Positions 48,173 through 64,000 are shown, numbered from the stretch's first letter. The stretch: DNA of 64,000 nucleotides from Theristus sp. LFF4_11 (GCA_030248135.1 JASANC010002764.1:79221-143220), one strand, 5' to 3'. Notes: generated from the sequence alone by a model not told the origin. Translations and numbers: made by a program.

Positions 48173-50380
48173 ATGGTCAGTTTGGAGTCCGATTTTGTTC
48201 AGTTGGATGGTTTGGTTTGGTTTCCTTTCTTTCCTCTCGTTTCGTTTCGTTTTTTAGTTTCTCAAACTGCTTGAAGTGGAAAAAATCATCAAATGCTTGT
48301 AGAAGTTCCGGTTCGTGGGTGAATTGGACTGTCCTGACTGGATACTCACCGCAATCGCAGTGCTCTCAAAACTGGTCAGCTCAAAAAGTCAAAATTGTTG
48401 TTTGCAGCTTCATCAAATTCAGAATCATGTTGTTTTCTCATTCATTGCATTTATTTCAAATTCAAGACTTCTGTGAAATTCAAACTGTTGTGCAATGCTG
48501 TGATTCGTCACGTGATCGATGGCTCTCAGTGGTCACCTGATCAACTGGCTCGTTTCAGTTCAGAGGCCGCATTTGCTGGTAACTTTGTTTGACGCTGTGA
48601 ACTAGGGTTGTTAAACAAAAATGAAATTTTTTTTTAAAAAAAAAGTGATTAAAAAAAACAAAAATGCCGATTTTTTTTTTAAAAAAAATTCGAAAAATTT
48701 TCCTCTAATATGCTCTGAAAACCTCAATTTTGGCACAATTTTTCGAAAGTTCAACAAAAATTTTCTTTGATTATACCTCGTAAAACCTTTAGCAGTCGAT
48801 TTTGGGCCGTTTTACCGACTGATTTTAGGCTTCGACAACATCTGCGATGAAGTTTTTGAGCGTCCCAAAGCTTAGCCTACCATTTCCGATGCAGATAAGG
48901 TGACGATTCGCCTCGCAGAGCGTCCGATTGTGCTCGCTGCTCCGTTTGCAAGCGCTACGTTGTCTGGTTGCTGCTTCGTGTCGTGTCGTCGCGACACCAT
49001 CAGAAGAATTGATCGAATTTCAAGGCGGTATGTTTGTCTTCACTTTAGCATTAGCTTAGCTGGGGACAATTAGTGACGTTTTGGAGGTCAAAACACAAGA
49101 AGAGGCATGGTGACGGTTTGGAAAAGGGGTAATTGAGGTCACCAAAACAAAATCTGCAAAGTTCCGCCATACGGGAGTCATTCGGGAGGCGCTTGCATAT
49201 CATATGTGGTTCTTCGGACTCCCTGATTGATTTAGCACAACTTTGATTTTTGAAATTTAAAAAAAAAAATTAAAAAAAAAACAAAAATGACGATTTTTGT
49301 TTTTTTTAACAACCCTACTGTGAACAAGCCTGTTCCAGAAACCTGATTCTGACAATTTCTCCATATGTTATTGTGCTCATTTTGGCTTGGCCATGTGTTT
49401 AAGGTTCAAAAAAGTGAAAATTTTGATTTTTTAAATTTTAAAATTTCTTAATTTTTTAAATTGAAAAAAAATTCAAGATGCCGGAGGAAAATCTGAAAAT
49501 GCATTCGAACCGCGCTGACGCGCTTTTGCACCTTCGGTGAATTCGATCTTTGCATTTTCAGAGCTAAATGAGCATCAAATTAGCCAAATTTCATTTCAAC
49601 TCTCAAAATTGGCATCACGATCAAACCCCGATTTAAAAAAAATATATTTTAAAGTTAAAAAATTTTTCAACCCTACATGTGTTCACTAAAAAGCTTGAAA
49701 GTGGCTTTGCAGTGTCCTGTTTTTTCTTGTCTCAGAACGACATTCCTTAGACTTTCAATTTCTGTTTTCAGAGCGCGACAAACTGCAAGGTTCGTTGGCT
49801 GCACTTGAGTTCATCGTTTCTTCGGCCGCTCGCAACCGATGTTCTGCTGATGATCTCACAAATGAAATGCAACAGCTGGGACTGCCCGCTGGCAAGTTGC
49901 TTTGGCTTAGTTTTGTCAAGCTGAATTCTCTGATGTTTTCGAGGCGTCATGTTCATCCAGAACACTCACAACAACTGGGCAAAGCATTCGCCAGCAATTA
50001 TCAACTGCTTCTGAGCGGCCTGCACAGGCGTCTGCTGAAAGGTTTGTTTGAGTGTTTGTTTATTTTTGTGTGCTCTCAGGCTGTCTACCGATTGCAGTTT
50101 CCCTCCAGAGCCGTGCGTTCAGTCAGCCAGCGTCAGTTCGCATGTGCTCAATGATCAAAATTGCAAGGTGCTCAGTTTGGTGCTGGAGGACTCAAGCGAA
50201 CTGAGTCTGCTCGCGACAGCGGCGCAACTGCGCGAAATGAAAGCTGGTCTGTTGAAAAGATTCTTGCTTGCGGTACGTGTGATAGTTTTTTTTAAATTTC
50301 AACTGTTTTTTCTGATTACAGAATTGCAGCGTGCCCTGGACATTGCACGACGTTACGAGCAGCCGCGCGCTTCTTCATGA
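48173..50380 (+). CDS. COMMD4: COMM domain-containing protein 4
   Basis: A subunit of the Commander complex, acting in endosomal recycling. Exons 48173-48175 (the ATG alone), 48303-48374, 48467-48578, 49772-49891, 49961-50051, 50080-50272 and 50330-50380 give 213 residues (human 199). The start, after joining, is MKFRFVGELDCPDWILTAIA, the family's typical opening. TSVKFKLLCNAVIRHVI, LAALEFIVSSAARN and NEMQQLGLPAEHSQQL follow. The COMM domain is the last roughly 80 residues. The intron at 49892 begins GCAAGT, a GC-AG intron, and this is the only junction that restores the frame. The last two junctions are less certain: 50051 could be replaced by a donor at 50042, and the final exon could begin at 50322. 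Intron 3 carries an inserted TAGGGTTGTTAAA element. AATAAA is at 50483. Confidence 0.88.
48604..49317. mobile_element. hAT-like non-autonomous element, most complete copy, in COMMD4 intron 3
   Basis: 714 bp, starting TAGGGTTGTTAAACAAAAAT and ending in the inverted TTTTTTTTAACAACCCTA. It is flanked by CTGTGAAAC on the left and CTGTGAAC on the right, an imperfect roughly 8-bp duplication. TIRs beginning TAGGG with 8-bp duplications fit the hAT superfamily. There is no transposase. Related copies are at 2780-3870 and 40929-41507. Confidence 0.7.
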
Positions 50381-50634
50381 TATCCAGATAGTTTGATTTG
50401 ATTTGTCTGAATCACGGGGCAAAAATGTGTTATCTTGTCCTCTCTTGTGATATCCACAATGTAATCATCACCGGGGCTTACAAATAAAAAAGGAAAAACA
50501 ATTGCGTCATTTCGACTCTGTTATAATTCGTGGTGGATGTCCACCCAGCAAACGTGCCGGTTCTCTTAACCTGTGTGTAAATAATTTGAGCATTTAATCA
50601 ATTTCAAAACAGTCAACAGAAAAAAACCTACCAA

Positions 50635-52110
50635 ATGGCGGATCGATTTATCAGCGAAACTGAATTGGAAGAACAACGACAGAAGCGTCAGGAGGAGTGG
50701 GAGCGTGTTCGCAAGCCAGAGGACCCAAAAGGCTCTGTTTTTTTCGTGAAATCGAAGAAATAAAAAGCAAGCAACTGCAGAAAGGGCAAGCCGGTTTTTA
50801 TCTTTTTTTGTTTCAGAAGCGCCTGAAGAGCCGGTTGACAATCGGCCTCTGTACGAACGCCTGCGAGAACAAAGGGAGAAGAAACAGGCTGAGCACGATG
50901 AGGCACATCAACTCAGTCGGTGCTTTTCGGTTCTTTTTTTTAAAGGCTCACTGGTTTCTTCGTCAGGCTAGACTGTCACGTCACATGCCTCTTTGCGGTT
51001 CAAGCTCAAATGGAACCAATCCGCCAATTTCATTCAACCCACTCAAAGTATTGTTTTTTATATTCGTCCGTGTTCATTTTCAATCATTCATCCAATACAA
51101 CTCAAAAGCTGGTACTGTGCAACCCATTCCAGAGAACATGATCCGTGGTCTGGACGATGAAGAAGTGAAGTTCCTTGACATGGTCGACGATTTGAAGGAG
51201 TCTGAGATACGCAAGCGACGTGACGAGGAAAAAGCGCTGATAGAACAAGTGAAACAGGTGGGCGCAAACCGATAGGCTCGTTGGCTGCTCGCATGCATGG
51301 CACCGTGCAGTGCAGCCAAGCATCAGATCGACTAAGAAAACTGTGCGTACTTACCGTGCAAGAGCACAAACGTTGCAGAAAATGTCAGCAGGTGCAGAGA
51401 TGGCTGGTGTTTCATCGAGCTTGCCCACCACGGAGCCTCGTCGCCCGTCGAGAGCAGCAAAGCCAAGCACGCAGGCGGCCTTGCTGGGGGTGGCCATCAA
51501 ACGCAAGAGGTCACTGATGCGGTCACGTTTGCTACTGAAATACTAAAAAAGCCCTTCATCATTGTTGTTAGTGCTCATGTTCAAGAGCCACCTCTCTTCT
51601 GCGTTTGAGGTTGACCAGCAGACCGCAGTCCACTGAACCGTCACACAATCTGGTTGAGTTGTAGCGTTGCCCTGTATACTCAGGTCCGCAAATTATTTTG
51701 TTTACGTGTTTCTTTGCAGTTCAACGTCAGACCCGAGCACTTCGCCGCCGGAGACGAAACGAGTCGTGGCTGCTGTGTCGTCAGCGAAGTCACCAGAAGA
51801 CGCCAGCAACAACACCGGCGTCACCATCACCAACGCCGCTCACCATCAACCGCCGAATGCGACCGTGGTGAGCGCAGTGCGGCCTTGCGCCACACTGACC
51901 AACTCGGTGGCGTCTGCGCTGGTCGGCTACGCCACGGACAGCTCGCACTCGGATAATGACGAATACTCGTCGGATTCGTCGAGTAGATGGAGTGCGGACG
52001 AAGCGCAGAGCAAGGCGAAACACGCTGACAAACAGAAACACAAGGACACCGCGGCGAGAAAAAGCGCGTCCGCTGCGTCGTCGTGTTCGGAAACGGCCGC
52101 CACTCGGTAG
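50635..52110 (+). CDS. PSME3IP1: PSME3-interacting protein (FAM192A/NIP30)
   Basis: A nuclear partner of the PA28-gamma proteasome activator. Exons 50635-50731, 50817-50915, 51133-51257, 51379-51509 and 51720-52110 give 280 residues (human 254). Seen: [20 protein letters not shown] and [44 protein letters not shown], then [14 protein letters not shown], and a C-terminus with [20 protein letters not shown], the Ser/Asp motif that binds PA28-gamma in human. Exon 1 to exon 2 needs phase 1 at 50731, where the intron begins GCTCTG rather than GT, so this is either a second GC-AG intron or a base error. The other introns are GT-AG (GTCGGT, GTGGGC, GTCACT). It starts 254 bp after the COMMD4 stop. 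Confidence 0.92.
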
Positions 52111-52542
52111 ACTCGGCAGTTGAATTTTGAGTGCGTTTACTGATCGCTCTGAATGAATAACAGCGTTACACTTCCCAAAGGTTTTCATTGGGCTTGATTG
52201 ATTTTTTAGGTGTTTTGTTCTGTTTTTGAACGCATAGTGAACTGGTACTGTTGTACAACAAAAGTTGCCTTGTTTTAGGATTTTATTACTGCGTTTCGTT
52301 TTTGATTTGTCACTCAGTGTTTGTTACGGTCAAATTCTGTGTTCATAATCATGTATATGTGGAAATTCTGTGTGATAAAACAAAGTTATTCGAATGTTGG
52401 TCATTTTGTTCTCGTCGTGAGCTTTGAGTTTCGCTCGAAACAATTCGGTTTTATCCGTTGAAACAATGAGATTAATGTACCCATAAAGCAGACCATTGCT
52501 TCTTGCTTTTCAGTTATCAGCTTTCCAAAACGCCCAGCATAA

Positions 52543-55775
<3,233 letters not shown>

Positions 55776-58700
55776 CAAAACGCATTTTTTAAGTCTCCGT
55801 TTCGGTTTGTTGTGCACGGTTTCTTCGTTCGTTGACACATTCACAGTGCGTTGTTGTTGTTGATTTCTCAGTCGTGCCAGCACAACACACACAGGCATGC
55901 GCATGGTATGGCATGCAGTTTGCTGTTTCAAAATAGAACGAGCTGATTTATTGCCCGATGGACATTATTTTGGCAGCGGCGTGAATTTGTTCCCGGCTGC
56001 ACTACGTCTACGCCACTCTCAGATGTTTTTTTCGGTCGCTGTTGATTCTCACTGTGATTTGCTGTTGAACTACCAAGTTTTGTTATGTATGTGTATGTTG
56101 CCTATTTCGTCTGTTATTGAATGTTTGTTGTCTGTTGTTCTGAAATTTCAAAATTTGATAAACGTTTGTGTTTGTTGCAATGTCTGTTTCAGTGTCTGCA
56201 ATGCAATGACAAAAAGTCCCCATCAGGAAAGTCATGATAAATCTGACCGAAAACTGTTTCACATGCGCTGTGTTCATTCACCGTGTTTTTTGTTCGTCTT
56301 TTACGACTCTCACATGCAACTAAGCCGTTAAACCCGCGTTACCCGTGTCGTGTGTCACCATGCCTTTTCTGATGTTTTTAATTGCAGTGCCGTCACGGGC
56401 GTCAAATGGGTTTGTTTTTGCGGGCAGAGGTACTGCAGCAGCAAAAAAAGTTCACTAAATAAGATGTCACTTGTAAATGACAGTTACACGGCAAGCAGAG
56501 ACAGCAATTTGCAAGACTTTTATGGGCACTTACTTGCCGAAGAAAAAAAGTTTGCACACACATGGGCATCAATATACATGCTGGTGTGTACTTTTTGTTT
56601 CAAACGTGTCATGCTGCTTTTGATGTGGCCCGATTACACACTGTAATGCCGCCTTGTTTCACGGTCGCCCGTTTTGGTTTGGTTATTGTGTTTATTGCGG
56701 CACAGAGCGGCCCGTGACGAGTGAGACAACAACAAACGTTGATTTTTGCGGTATGGAAATGCGCCGATTTAGTGATCAACCACCAGACACGCAGAACCTG
56801 GGAAAGTCAGTAACACGCACGCGCACACGCTGTGCATGCTGATTAGGCACAGTGATTGTCTTTCACTGCATCCGTAAAGCGTTCGCGGCAACATAAAATT
56901 CGCGCATTTCAATAAATGAAAACAACAACAATGAACGTGTTCGAGTGTCGATGACTTCATGTGGCAAGGCAGCAGTTGTCATTTTCTTCCAACAATTGCG
57001 CTCGCAAAGCACTGTGTGGCGTTCTGTGTTTCCGTTGTTGCTTTTTTGCTGCCCTGGATCGCTGGATGGTTGATTTTGCGTATGTGGCTTTCTAGCTTCG
57101 CTGATGTTTTTGATCTGAGTGAGCCAGATCTGTTGTAAGGCCGTTGCACTGACGAGCCAGCAGACACCGCAAACGGCTGCCTCGCGAAACCGCGAACAGC
57201 GAGATTTTCATGCAACATCATGAAATCGCTGCTTATGCAACGTTCTGCCAAACAGTTGCTTGCATTACTGAATTCAGGACGGACAATTACGTTTGAGCTG
57301 TAAAAATTGGTGCCACTGAAAGATTGCAATCTTCGCGAAAACAATCTTGCTTGGCAAGTTTAAAAGTTACAATGGTGAATCTTCATAGTTTCGAGATCGT
57401 GAGCGTCTGATTGACCGGTGTGCTGTAATTTCGCAGTTTGATATTCCTCAGTCACTTTTAGTTTTAACATAGCGTTTTCTCAAAACAATCTGCCGCACAG
57501 TCACTTGTCATGTGATTTCTTGTTTCTTCTACGTTATGGCATGAGCACATCATTGTTTGCAAGGTTCAACTTCAGTTGCACTATTAGATAGTTTGAGCGC
57601 CTGTACGCTGAGATCAGTGGCCACAGTTTCGCTTCAGTTGCCCTGCCAGTGTGTTGTCACACATCGTGATAATCCGTTTCACGTTTTGTCGACTTTTTTT
57701 CATGCGCCTGCATGCCTGCGTGCGCCGCGTTTTTGTTTTCATTTTTTTCTGACAAACATCATCTCTTGCCATTTATTTTGCGTGTCTGTGTATCGCACAT
57801 GGTGTGGCCCGGGGATTAACTAACACAACAGCACGCAAGATGCACGTATAAGTGGCGTCTTGAAATTTTTGATTGATGGTTTTTTATTTAGTGTTTCGAA
57901 GTTTTGTCAGTGTATTCTTCGTCGTCCCAACCTACCTGCTCTGGTTATGCGTGTAAAGTTTTCAACGAAAAAAACTTCTCAATAGTGTCTTGATTTTTCA
58001 AGTCACAGTGGTGATAATAATAATGATATGATATAATATGCAAAAAGACGTGTACACTGCTGCAGTTTATTCATGGACACACGCGCATGCGTGTGCACGG
58101 ATATAAAAAATCGTCTAATTCTTATGCGACCTTTGTTGGACACCTTTGCCTGTGACAGCAGCAAGTGTTGGCCAATTTGTCATTCCAATCGTCTCTGTTT
58201 TTCGGTGTTCAATTCGTGTTTATCCATCATAAATTCTAGTTACGTTTGTTCAACAATACTGAGTTTTATTATAAATGATGTACTGAAATGACTTCATTTT
58301 GAATTTCTGGATCCTCGGGACTTTCAGATTTCAGAATCCGAACTAATTAATGTATTTAAAGGTTATCTTTCCAGTAATTGTGTCTGAAATGCCAATTCCA
58401 AACAGACCCTCTGTTCTGCCAATCAGCGTGTCAGTTAATCCAACCATACCAGCCAATATGTTCTTTTTTGTTTGTATATGGCAGTTTTTATTGGCAGATT
58501 TTTTATGAATTCAAAGGGTGTCAGATTTTAGCACGCATTATATTTTACGACGCTTCGTGTTGCGGTTACCGTTTTCACTTTTCTTTGTTGTTGTTCATCT
58601 TTATTTTACAACTATATGACATATCATTACACGTTTTCAATTTTATATTTGAATCCTAAAGAACAAAAAGGTGGTGAAAATAAATCGGGTGATTTGCACC

Positions 58701-60320
58701 CTGAATTGCACAAGTAGAAATGTAGCTGCTACTGGGTTAGCAACTGTTTGAAAACGTGTTGCTGTTTATGTCGGCCCATGTCGGCCCATTTTTATGACAT
58801 ACTTGACAAATTGGTTTCAGCAGGTTGCCATTTTCTTGAAATTAAATGCGGCACAGTAAACCGTGTAAGCTGGCAGTGAACATTAAAGGAAACGGTAGTT
58901 TGTAGACAATATCTCTGATTTTATTTGTCATTAAAAACACAGTCTTTTCCTTCAAAAATCTCTGTCATTCGGTCGAGGAATGCTGGAAAGGTAAGAAAGA
59001 GGTGTAAATAAAGCAGAAAACCAAAAGATTCCAGTTCTCTGATTCCTTTTACCATTGTTGCTGGTGATTTGTGACAGTGGACCACTGCTATCTATGCACA
59101 TGATCACTGAAAACATATTCTGAAGTAACTTATTCTGCTGCTGCTTCTAGCGACCACCTGTGGTCACATCAACAAACTCTCTTTTTCACTCAACTCAATT
59201 TTTAAACGCCGAATTTATCGGAAACAACGTGGACGGAAATTTGTAATCGGAACACAAAAAAAGGTGACAAAGTGATTGTTTCAAATTTCAGCACCAGAAA
59301 CGCACACACAAACACACATAATTTTGTCGCCATTTCCTGTGTGTGTGTCCCGCCCGCGTGATCCCAGTTCCCCGGTGACCTTGGGACGAAAATGGGGGAC
59401 CCCTGCAATGCCAACCGAGGCAACATCATTTACAGACTGACTACTTTCCACTGGACGAGGTGTGAGGTAAGCGGTGTTTTTTTTTAATTTCAATCTTTGT
59501 GTTCGCTCGATATAATGTAAGTGTGGTGATTGATAAAACTCGAAATACCAACTATAAACACGCCCCGAACGCGTGCCGAACAGAGAAAGCGACGCAACGT
59601 CACGCTGATTGGTCAGTGGCCTGGACGCTAGGGGCCGCCCACCGTGGCAGGCGAGCACATTTGCATACGGTAGCAGACGGGGCTCACATGTACTCTGTGA
59701 TGTGACCCCCGAGCATGCACATCGACGTGCGCCAGTTTGCGTTCGGCTCAATTTCAGAATCGTGATGTTCTTACTGGTTTTGTTCGGAAATTTTTAGGCG
59801 CTTTGACATTGTTTTGAAAAAACTACTTGCTGTTTAAGTTTTTTTTATTTTAAAATATAGCAGTGAAATGGCATGGTCATGGTCAATATTGTTATGGGTA
59901 TTCGCGTGTGTTGGGTCAGCTTTACAGAAGAAATTTTCCAAGACGCTTGGAAATCCGCAGCCCATTTGTTCTGTTACAGGATTCGGTCATCTCTGTCGAT
60001 GCGAATGGACTTAGTCAACAAGCAGCCTTAGCACATATCACTCAGATTGCTAATCACAAATTGTACGTCGTCATCATGAGTGACGATTAGCAGTCGCGTC
60101 TTGATTGTTGTTTTGATTAAAATTCCGAGCAATTTCACCTGTTTCACAAAGCGAGCTACCTGAAAAGGGCAGCTTCAATTTGCGATTCAGCCAGAGAGCT
60201 CATTCTAAACTGTGTCTGTGCTGCTACTCGATCCACGACTGTATTAGTGGTTGTCACGACATTAGTGGCGCAAAATTGCAGCTTTTTTGATTTGATAATT
60301 GAATACGCGCATGCAACAGC
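55776..60320. other. Gene-poor stretch between RNMT and the LIM gene
   Basis: No gene supported on either strand. Frames are short and T-rich. It includes the RNMT 3' end and the upstream region of the developmental LIM gene, so regulatory DNA is likely, but no motif can be singled out. A GTGT-rich patch lies at about 59280-59350. Confidence 0.4.
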
Positions 60321-61455
60321 ATGCTTCTGCCATCATCGTCGGGTACGTCTGCGTCAGTGGCTGGCACCGCGACAGTTGTACACCATCAGCCACCACCACC
60401 GCCCCAACCCACCGGAAACGTGCTCATGTGAGAGACAACCTTGTTTTAGTTGGAATTTGAAATTTGAAATTTTAAAATTTAAAGATAAATCACAGCAAGT
60501 TGAATTTTGTAGCAACTTTTCCCAAAAAAACAGATTTCACTTTGTCTCTCTCAGGTACCACCACCAACTGGGCGGCGTGGTCCACCACCACCACCATCTG
60601 ACGCACCCTGTAGTGAGCACGGCAGGCGCCGGCAGCATGTTACCGCCGGCAGGCCCGGCCACGGTGCCCTGTGCAGGGTGTGACCAGCCGATTTATGACA
60701 AATATTTGTTCAATGTGCTCGACAAACCGTGGCACGGCGCTTGCATCAAATGCGACGACTGCAAACTGTCGCTGATTGAAAAGTGCTTCACGCGAAACGG
60801 ATTCATCTACTGCAAGGATGATTTTATCAAGTGAGTGCTGATCCAGTAGCCTGCTGAGAAAATTGAGCTAACAAAGTATTCAACAAATTGTTGAGCGGTC
60901 CGCTCCACCCGCGTTCAGGCGAATTCGAAGCGTGCATTTCAATGAGGCATTATCCATAACACCAATTTTGTAGTTCACGCTCCTGTTTCACTTGAACGTT
61001 TTACTTTTAAAACTTGAGCGCTAGAACCCATCGTACATACGCGCCAGCTTTCGGTCAGATTTTCAGTTTCGAAATTCCATTTTAGAAATGCAAAACGCTT
61101 CATTGTAACAGGCGTTTCGGGACTCGCTGCGCTGGCTGCGAGCAGTTGATCGGCAAGGCAGACCTGGTGCGTCGTGCACGCGACAAAGTGTTCCACGTGG
61201 AGTGTTTTGTGTGCAGCGACTGTCACAAGCGGCTGGACACTGGCGAACAGCTCTACATCGTCAACGGGACACGCTTCTTGTGCAAGCACGACTACTTTGG
61301 TGGTGGCGCCAACAACGGCACCAACTCGTCCAACGTCAATCACTCGAGCGCACAACCGCCACCACCACAACAACAACAGCAGCGCACACAACAACCGTCA
61401 CAAGCACCGCCACCTTCGTCGCTTCACCATCGTGCCTGTCAGCCGGCCAACGCAG
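60321..61455 (+). CDS. LIM-homeobox transcription factor Lim1/Lhx1-5, LIM-domain part
   Basis: A developmental transcription factor; its LIM domains bind LDB. Exons 60321-60427, 60555-60830 and 61112-61455 join in phase 2. After a His/Pro/Gly-rich N-terminus of about 80 residues come LIM1 ([46 protein letters not shown]) and LIM2 ([43 protein letters not shown]). The LIM1-LIM2 junction [12 protein letters not shown] and [11 protein letters not shown] are specific to the Lhx1/5 class. A Pro/Gln/Ser-rich linker runs to a probable donor GTGTCT at 61456. No homeodomain is found before the right edge, so the gene continues outside. In vertebrates the protein starts almost at LIM1, so the extended start here rests on splice phase. 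Confidence 0.92.
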
Positions 61456-64000
61456 GTGTCTGCAGTTGCTTGTTTTTGGTTTCGGTTCAAAAATTCCGTT
61501 TTTTTAATTTTACCGGATTTCATGCGCCTAAAATTGAGAAGTTTCATGTTGGTGTTGTACGTCAGCATAGTTTTTATGTGTCTGCGTTGCGCATCATCAA
61601 AATGTTTTGACAAACGTGATTCCCCACGGAATTCCAGCGAACGCCCATGTTTTGTGACTTTGAACTCCAGACCAATAAAACTGATACGGCCATAAAAACC
61701 CAGCGCGCTGCTCTACCGCAAACACACGCACCCCTAAAAACACCAGCATTTTGTCAGTAGTCGCATTTTGTCACCAAAGGCCATGCCAAAGTCAAAAACA
61801 CGGACACTTGACAGTGGAGGGCGCAGGCGGCTGCTGTGCTGCGGGTCTTTTGTTCTCCGGCCCCCCTAAAACATCGATGGATGCAGCGGGTTTTTAGTGT
61901 GAATTCAATGGGGATAGAGATTGTTGACACATTCAATTGTGAGCGTGCTCATGCGTGCATGCTTCTGTGAAACATACACTGACATTGATGCTGTTGCTTG
62001 ATTTCATACACACGTTTCTGATGTAGTGCCACTGTATAATCCGCCAATCAGATTACTAAACGCGATTCGGCACTCGGTTTTATGTTCGACCGTCCAGGCG
62101 TGAAAACGCGCCTGCGCACTTTGCTGTGTTGCACTGAACGCTGTGCTGAGTGCATTGGCATTTGCAGCGTATCATAGCGGCTGCTTCTGCTCCTATTTTT
62201 TGGTTTCATCGTGCTTGCAGCTTACGCAGCTTCTTGAAGATGCTAATGTGCTCAGGAAAAGCTGCGCGCGGCTCTGCCTCCATTGTGAGTCCAGCTTGCG
62301 TTTTTTTGTGTTTTTCGTGACGTTGAATGAGCGGTGTGAACGTGATGATGTGTGAAATTAGAGGAGCACTTTCTCAAGAATCAGTGTGTGGGCCAGCAAT
62401 CGCCTGCACGCACGACACTGCACCTGCTTTTACCCCAGACGACCCTGGTGATTGTTCGCGATTTTGCTGATTTTGGTTGACTTCAATACACATTTGCTCA
62501 GAAGCTAAACTGCACACATCACCGCCACATTGTTGTACCCGGTGTCATGTTTGTTCCTATGGATGTAGCTGATTATGTGATGTTTTCAAGTGGCAGATGC
62601 AGGGTGAAGCCGTCGACAAATTGGTAATTATTCTTCTTTTTTACGAATAGTTTTCGACTGCCAAAAGCAAACATTGTCTGATACAATTAGGTGCGTGGGT
62701 GACACCGAAAACACAACAACACATCAGCCAGGCATGTTTTGTCGCGCATTTTTTATTGGCCACGTTGGACACGCACAAGCACCGATTTCGTGCCTTCTGG
62801 TGTTTATGCATGGGCATCTGGCCTGATTATGATGCTATCAAAAAACATAAAAAGCCACGAGAATAAAGGACAGGACACCAGCGAAATGGCAGTACCAACC
62901 AGTTATATTGTTTTTGTTTGGATGTGCCTCTGTGTTTGAGTTTATGACCACAAGAGAAAGTGTTGTCTCGTAGGTTTGCTTGACCCAGCGTGCCCCTTGC
63001 TTGGACTGAATCTTTGTCGTTTGAACGATCTTAGGAAGGTCTGGACTGGATTGTGCTTATTGGATTCTATCGAGTGTGGGCAATTATAATTCGAACGCTG
63101 TATTGTTTTAGAAAAACACTCTGGCGTGGTTCAGTGTTTTCAAAATTCCACAAAGCTCAGCACATGGGAACACGAAAACCTGGACTGCTGCAGTGTCTTT
63201 GTGCAAGTTCTGCCTGTCACAGACACCCGGTTGTTTCGCTGCACTTCAAGGCGCCGCAGCAAACCTAAAACGCATGACCACATTTGAGTCCTGTTGTTTG
63301 TCTCTCCACGCAAACACAACGGTTTTTGTCGTTTTGTGGCTGGCGTCGTGCGTTTTGCATTTATGCATAAGAAATGAGTTTGCCTGCGTTGTTTCAGTCG
63401 ATTTCTGAAATAAGAACGATGACGTCGTAGTGCAACCACCAGCACCGTTTTTATATATTTGGATATGCTTTTGTGCGTTGTCTGTGTCGCGGCTTCTTCT
63501 TCTGCTACAGAGCTACTCAGCTTCTTTCAGCTGCACATTACACCATCCGAAATTTATGCGCCGATTGCGCGAAACAAAACCGCAAAACGGACGCACGCAC
63601 ACACCGTTTTAGCGCATTTATCATTTTCAGTGGTGATGCGCAAACCGATTGAGCAAACTGACTGAGAGAAAAGGAAAACGAACAAGGGACATGGGGCGTG
63701 TGCGTGAAGGGAACTGGGTGTGGCATACAAAGAGCACATGAATGACGGTTTGAATGTTGAAATGAACATTTTCAACTCATTTCATTTTCGGCATGTGACC
63801 TCTTTAATATAGGCACCGTTGATTGGCTGTCTAATTCACGTGATAAATGGTCTGGGAAGGGCCAATCGCCAGTTTAGCATCTGTCACTTGCGTCATGTTT
63901 GGACACACGGACACGCACAATTTCTATGTCGTAATAAATTATGATGCTCCCTGTGTACGCTATCTCAAACTAAAATTCAACGCGCCGGTTTAACGGTCCA
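61456..64000. other. Probable LIM-gene intron, no exon seen
   Basis: No homeodomain motif such as a WFQNRR block and no other recognisable coding block was found on either strand to the right edge. Short open frames lack splice partners. Confidence 0.45.

Noticed and set aside
59281..59751. A 156-codon minus-strand frame
   Set aside because: It has no recognisable motif, runs over GT-rich sequence and lacks splice partners.
61456..64000. A homeodomain exon for the LIM gene
   Set aside because: No homeodomain-like block was seen in any frame before the window ends.

Overview
This window is nuclear DNA of an invertebrate bilaterian animal. The genes are split into small exons by short spliceosomal introns. 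Several protein sets are typical of animals: an 11-finger CTCF, a LIN28 with cold-shock domain plus two CCHC knuckles, a Lim1/Lhx1-5 LIM pair, COMMD4, ARFRP1 and DIS3L2. I cannot name the phylum. About half of the sequence is intergenic or intronic and is rich in inverted-repeat elements, satellites and simple repeats. Gene models were built by hand from reading frames, family resemblance and matching splice phases; no alignment or expression data were available.

Layout from left to right: DIS3L2 on the minus strand, cut by the left edge (93-2683); a repeat zone with hAT-like fragments, a tRNA-derived SINE and short TIR elements (2780-5800); a small unidentified membrane protein (6782-7456, +); an unidentified multi-pass membrane protein with a 61-residue polyglutamine tract (8217-11656, +); lin-28 (13186-22317, +), whose third intron of 5.7 kb is filled with satellites; a candidate lin-28 3' UTR with let-7 and miR-125 type sites (22318-about 23900); a divergent globin (25016-26640, +); a gene-poor stretch; a diphosphoinositol polyphosphate phosphohydrolase of the NUDT3 type (30911-32044, +) convergent with ARFRP1 (33875-32785, -); an unidentified minus-strand gene (34104-35160); CTCF (40828-35520, -) with a large foldback element in intron 1; a two-finger C2H2 exon (42148-42513, +) and a 148-bp tandem array; a two-exon phosphorylase-kinase regulatory-subunit fragment (47356-46948, -); a tight co-directional trio COMMD4, PSME3IP1 and RNMT (48173-55775, +); a gene-poor 4.5 kb; and the LIM-domain start of a Lim1/Lhx1-5 gene (60321-61455, +) running off the right edge.

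Functional links: LIN28 and DIS3L2 act in sequence in metazoan pre-let-7 turnover, and here their genes lie about 10.5 kb apart. The candidate lin-28 3' UTR carries the sites expected for feedback by let-7 and lin-4/miR-125. Other points for a second look are 5' splice sites that often have a pyrimidine at +3, two GC-AG introns in neighbouring genes, a possible polycistronic trio, a globin with Glu at the distal E7 position, and a TIR-bounded 5.25-kb block inside lin-28. I found no clearly new molecular system, but these are concrete and checkable.
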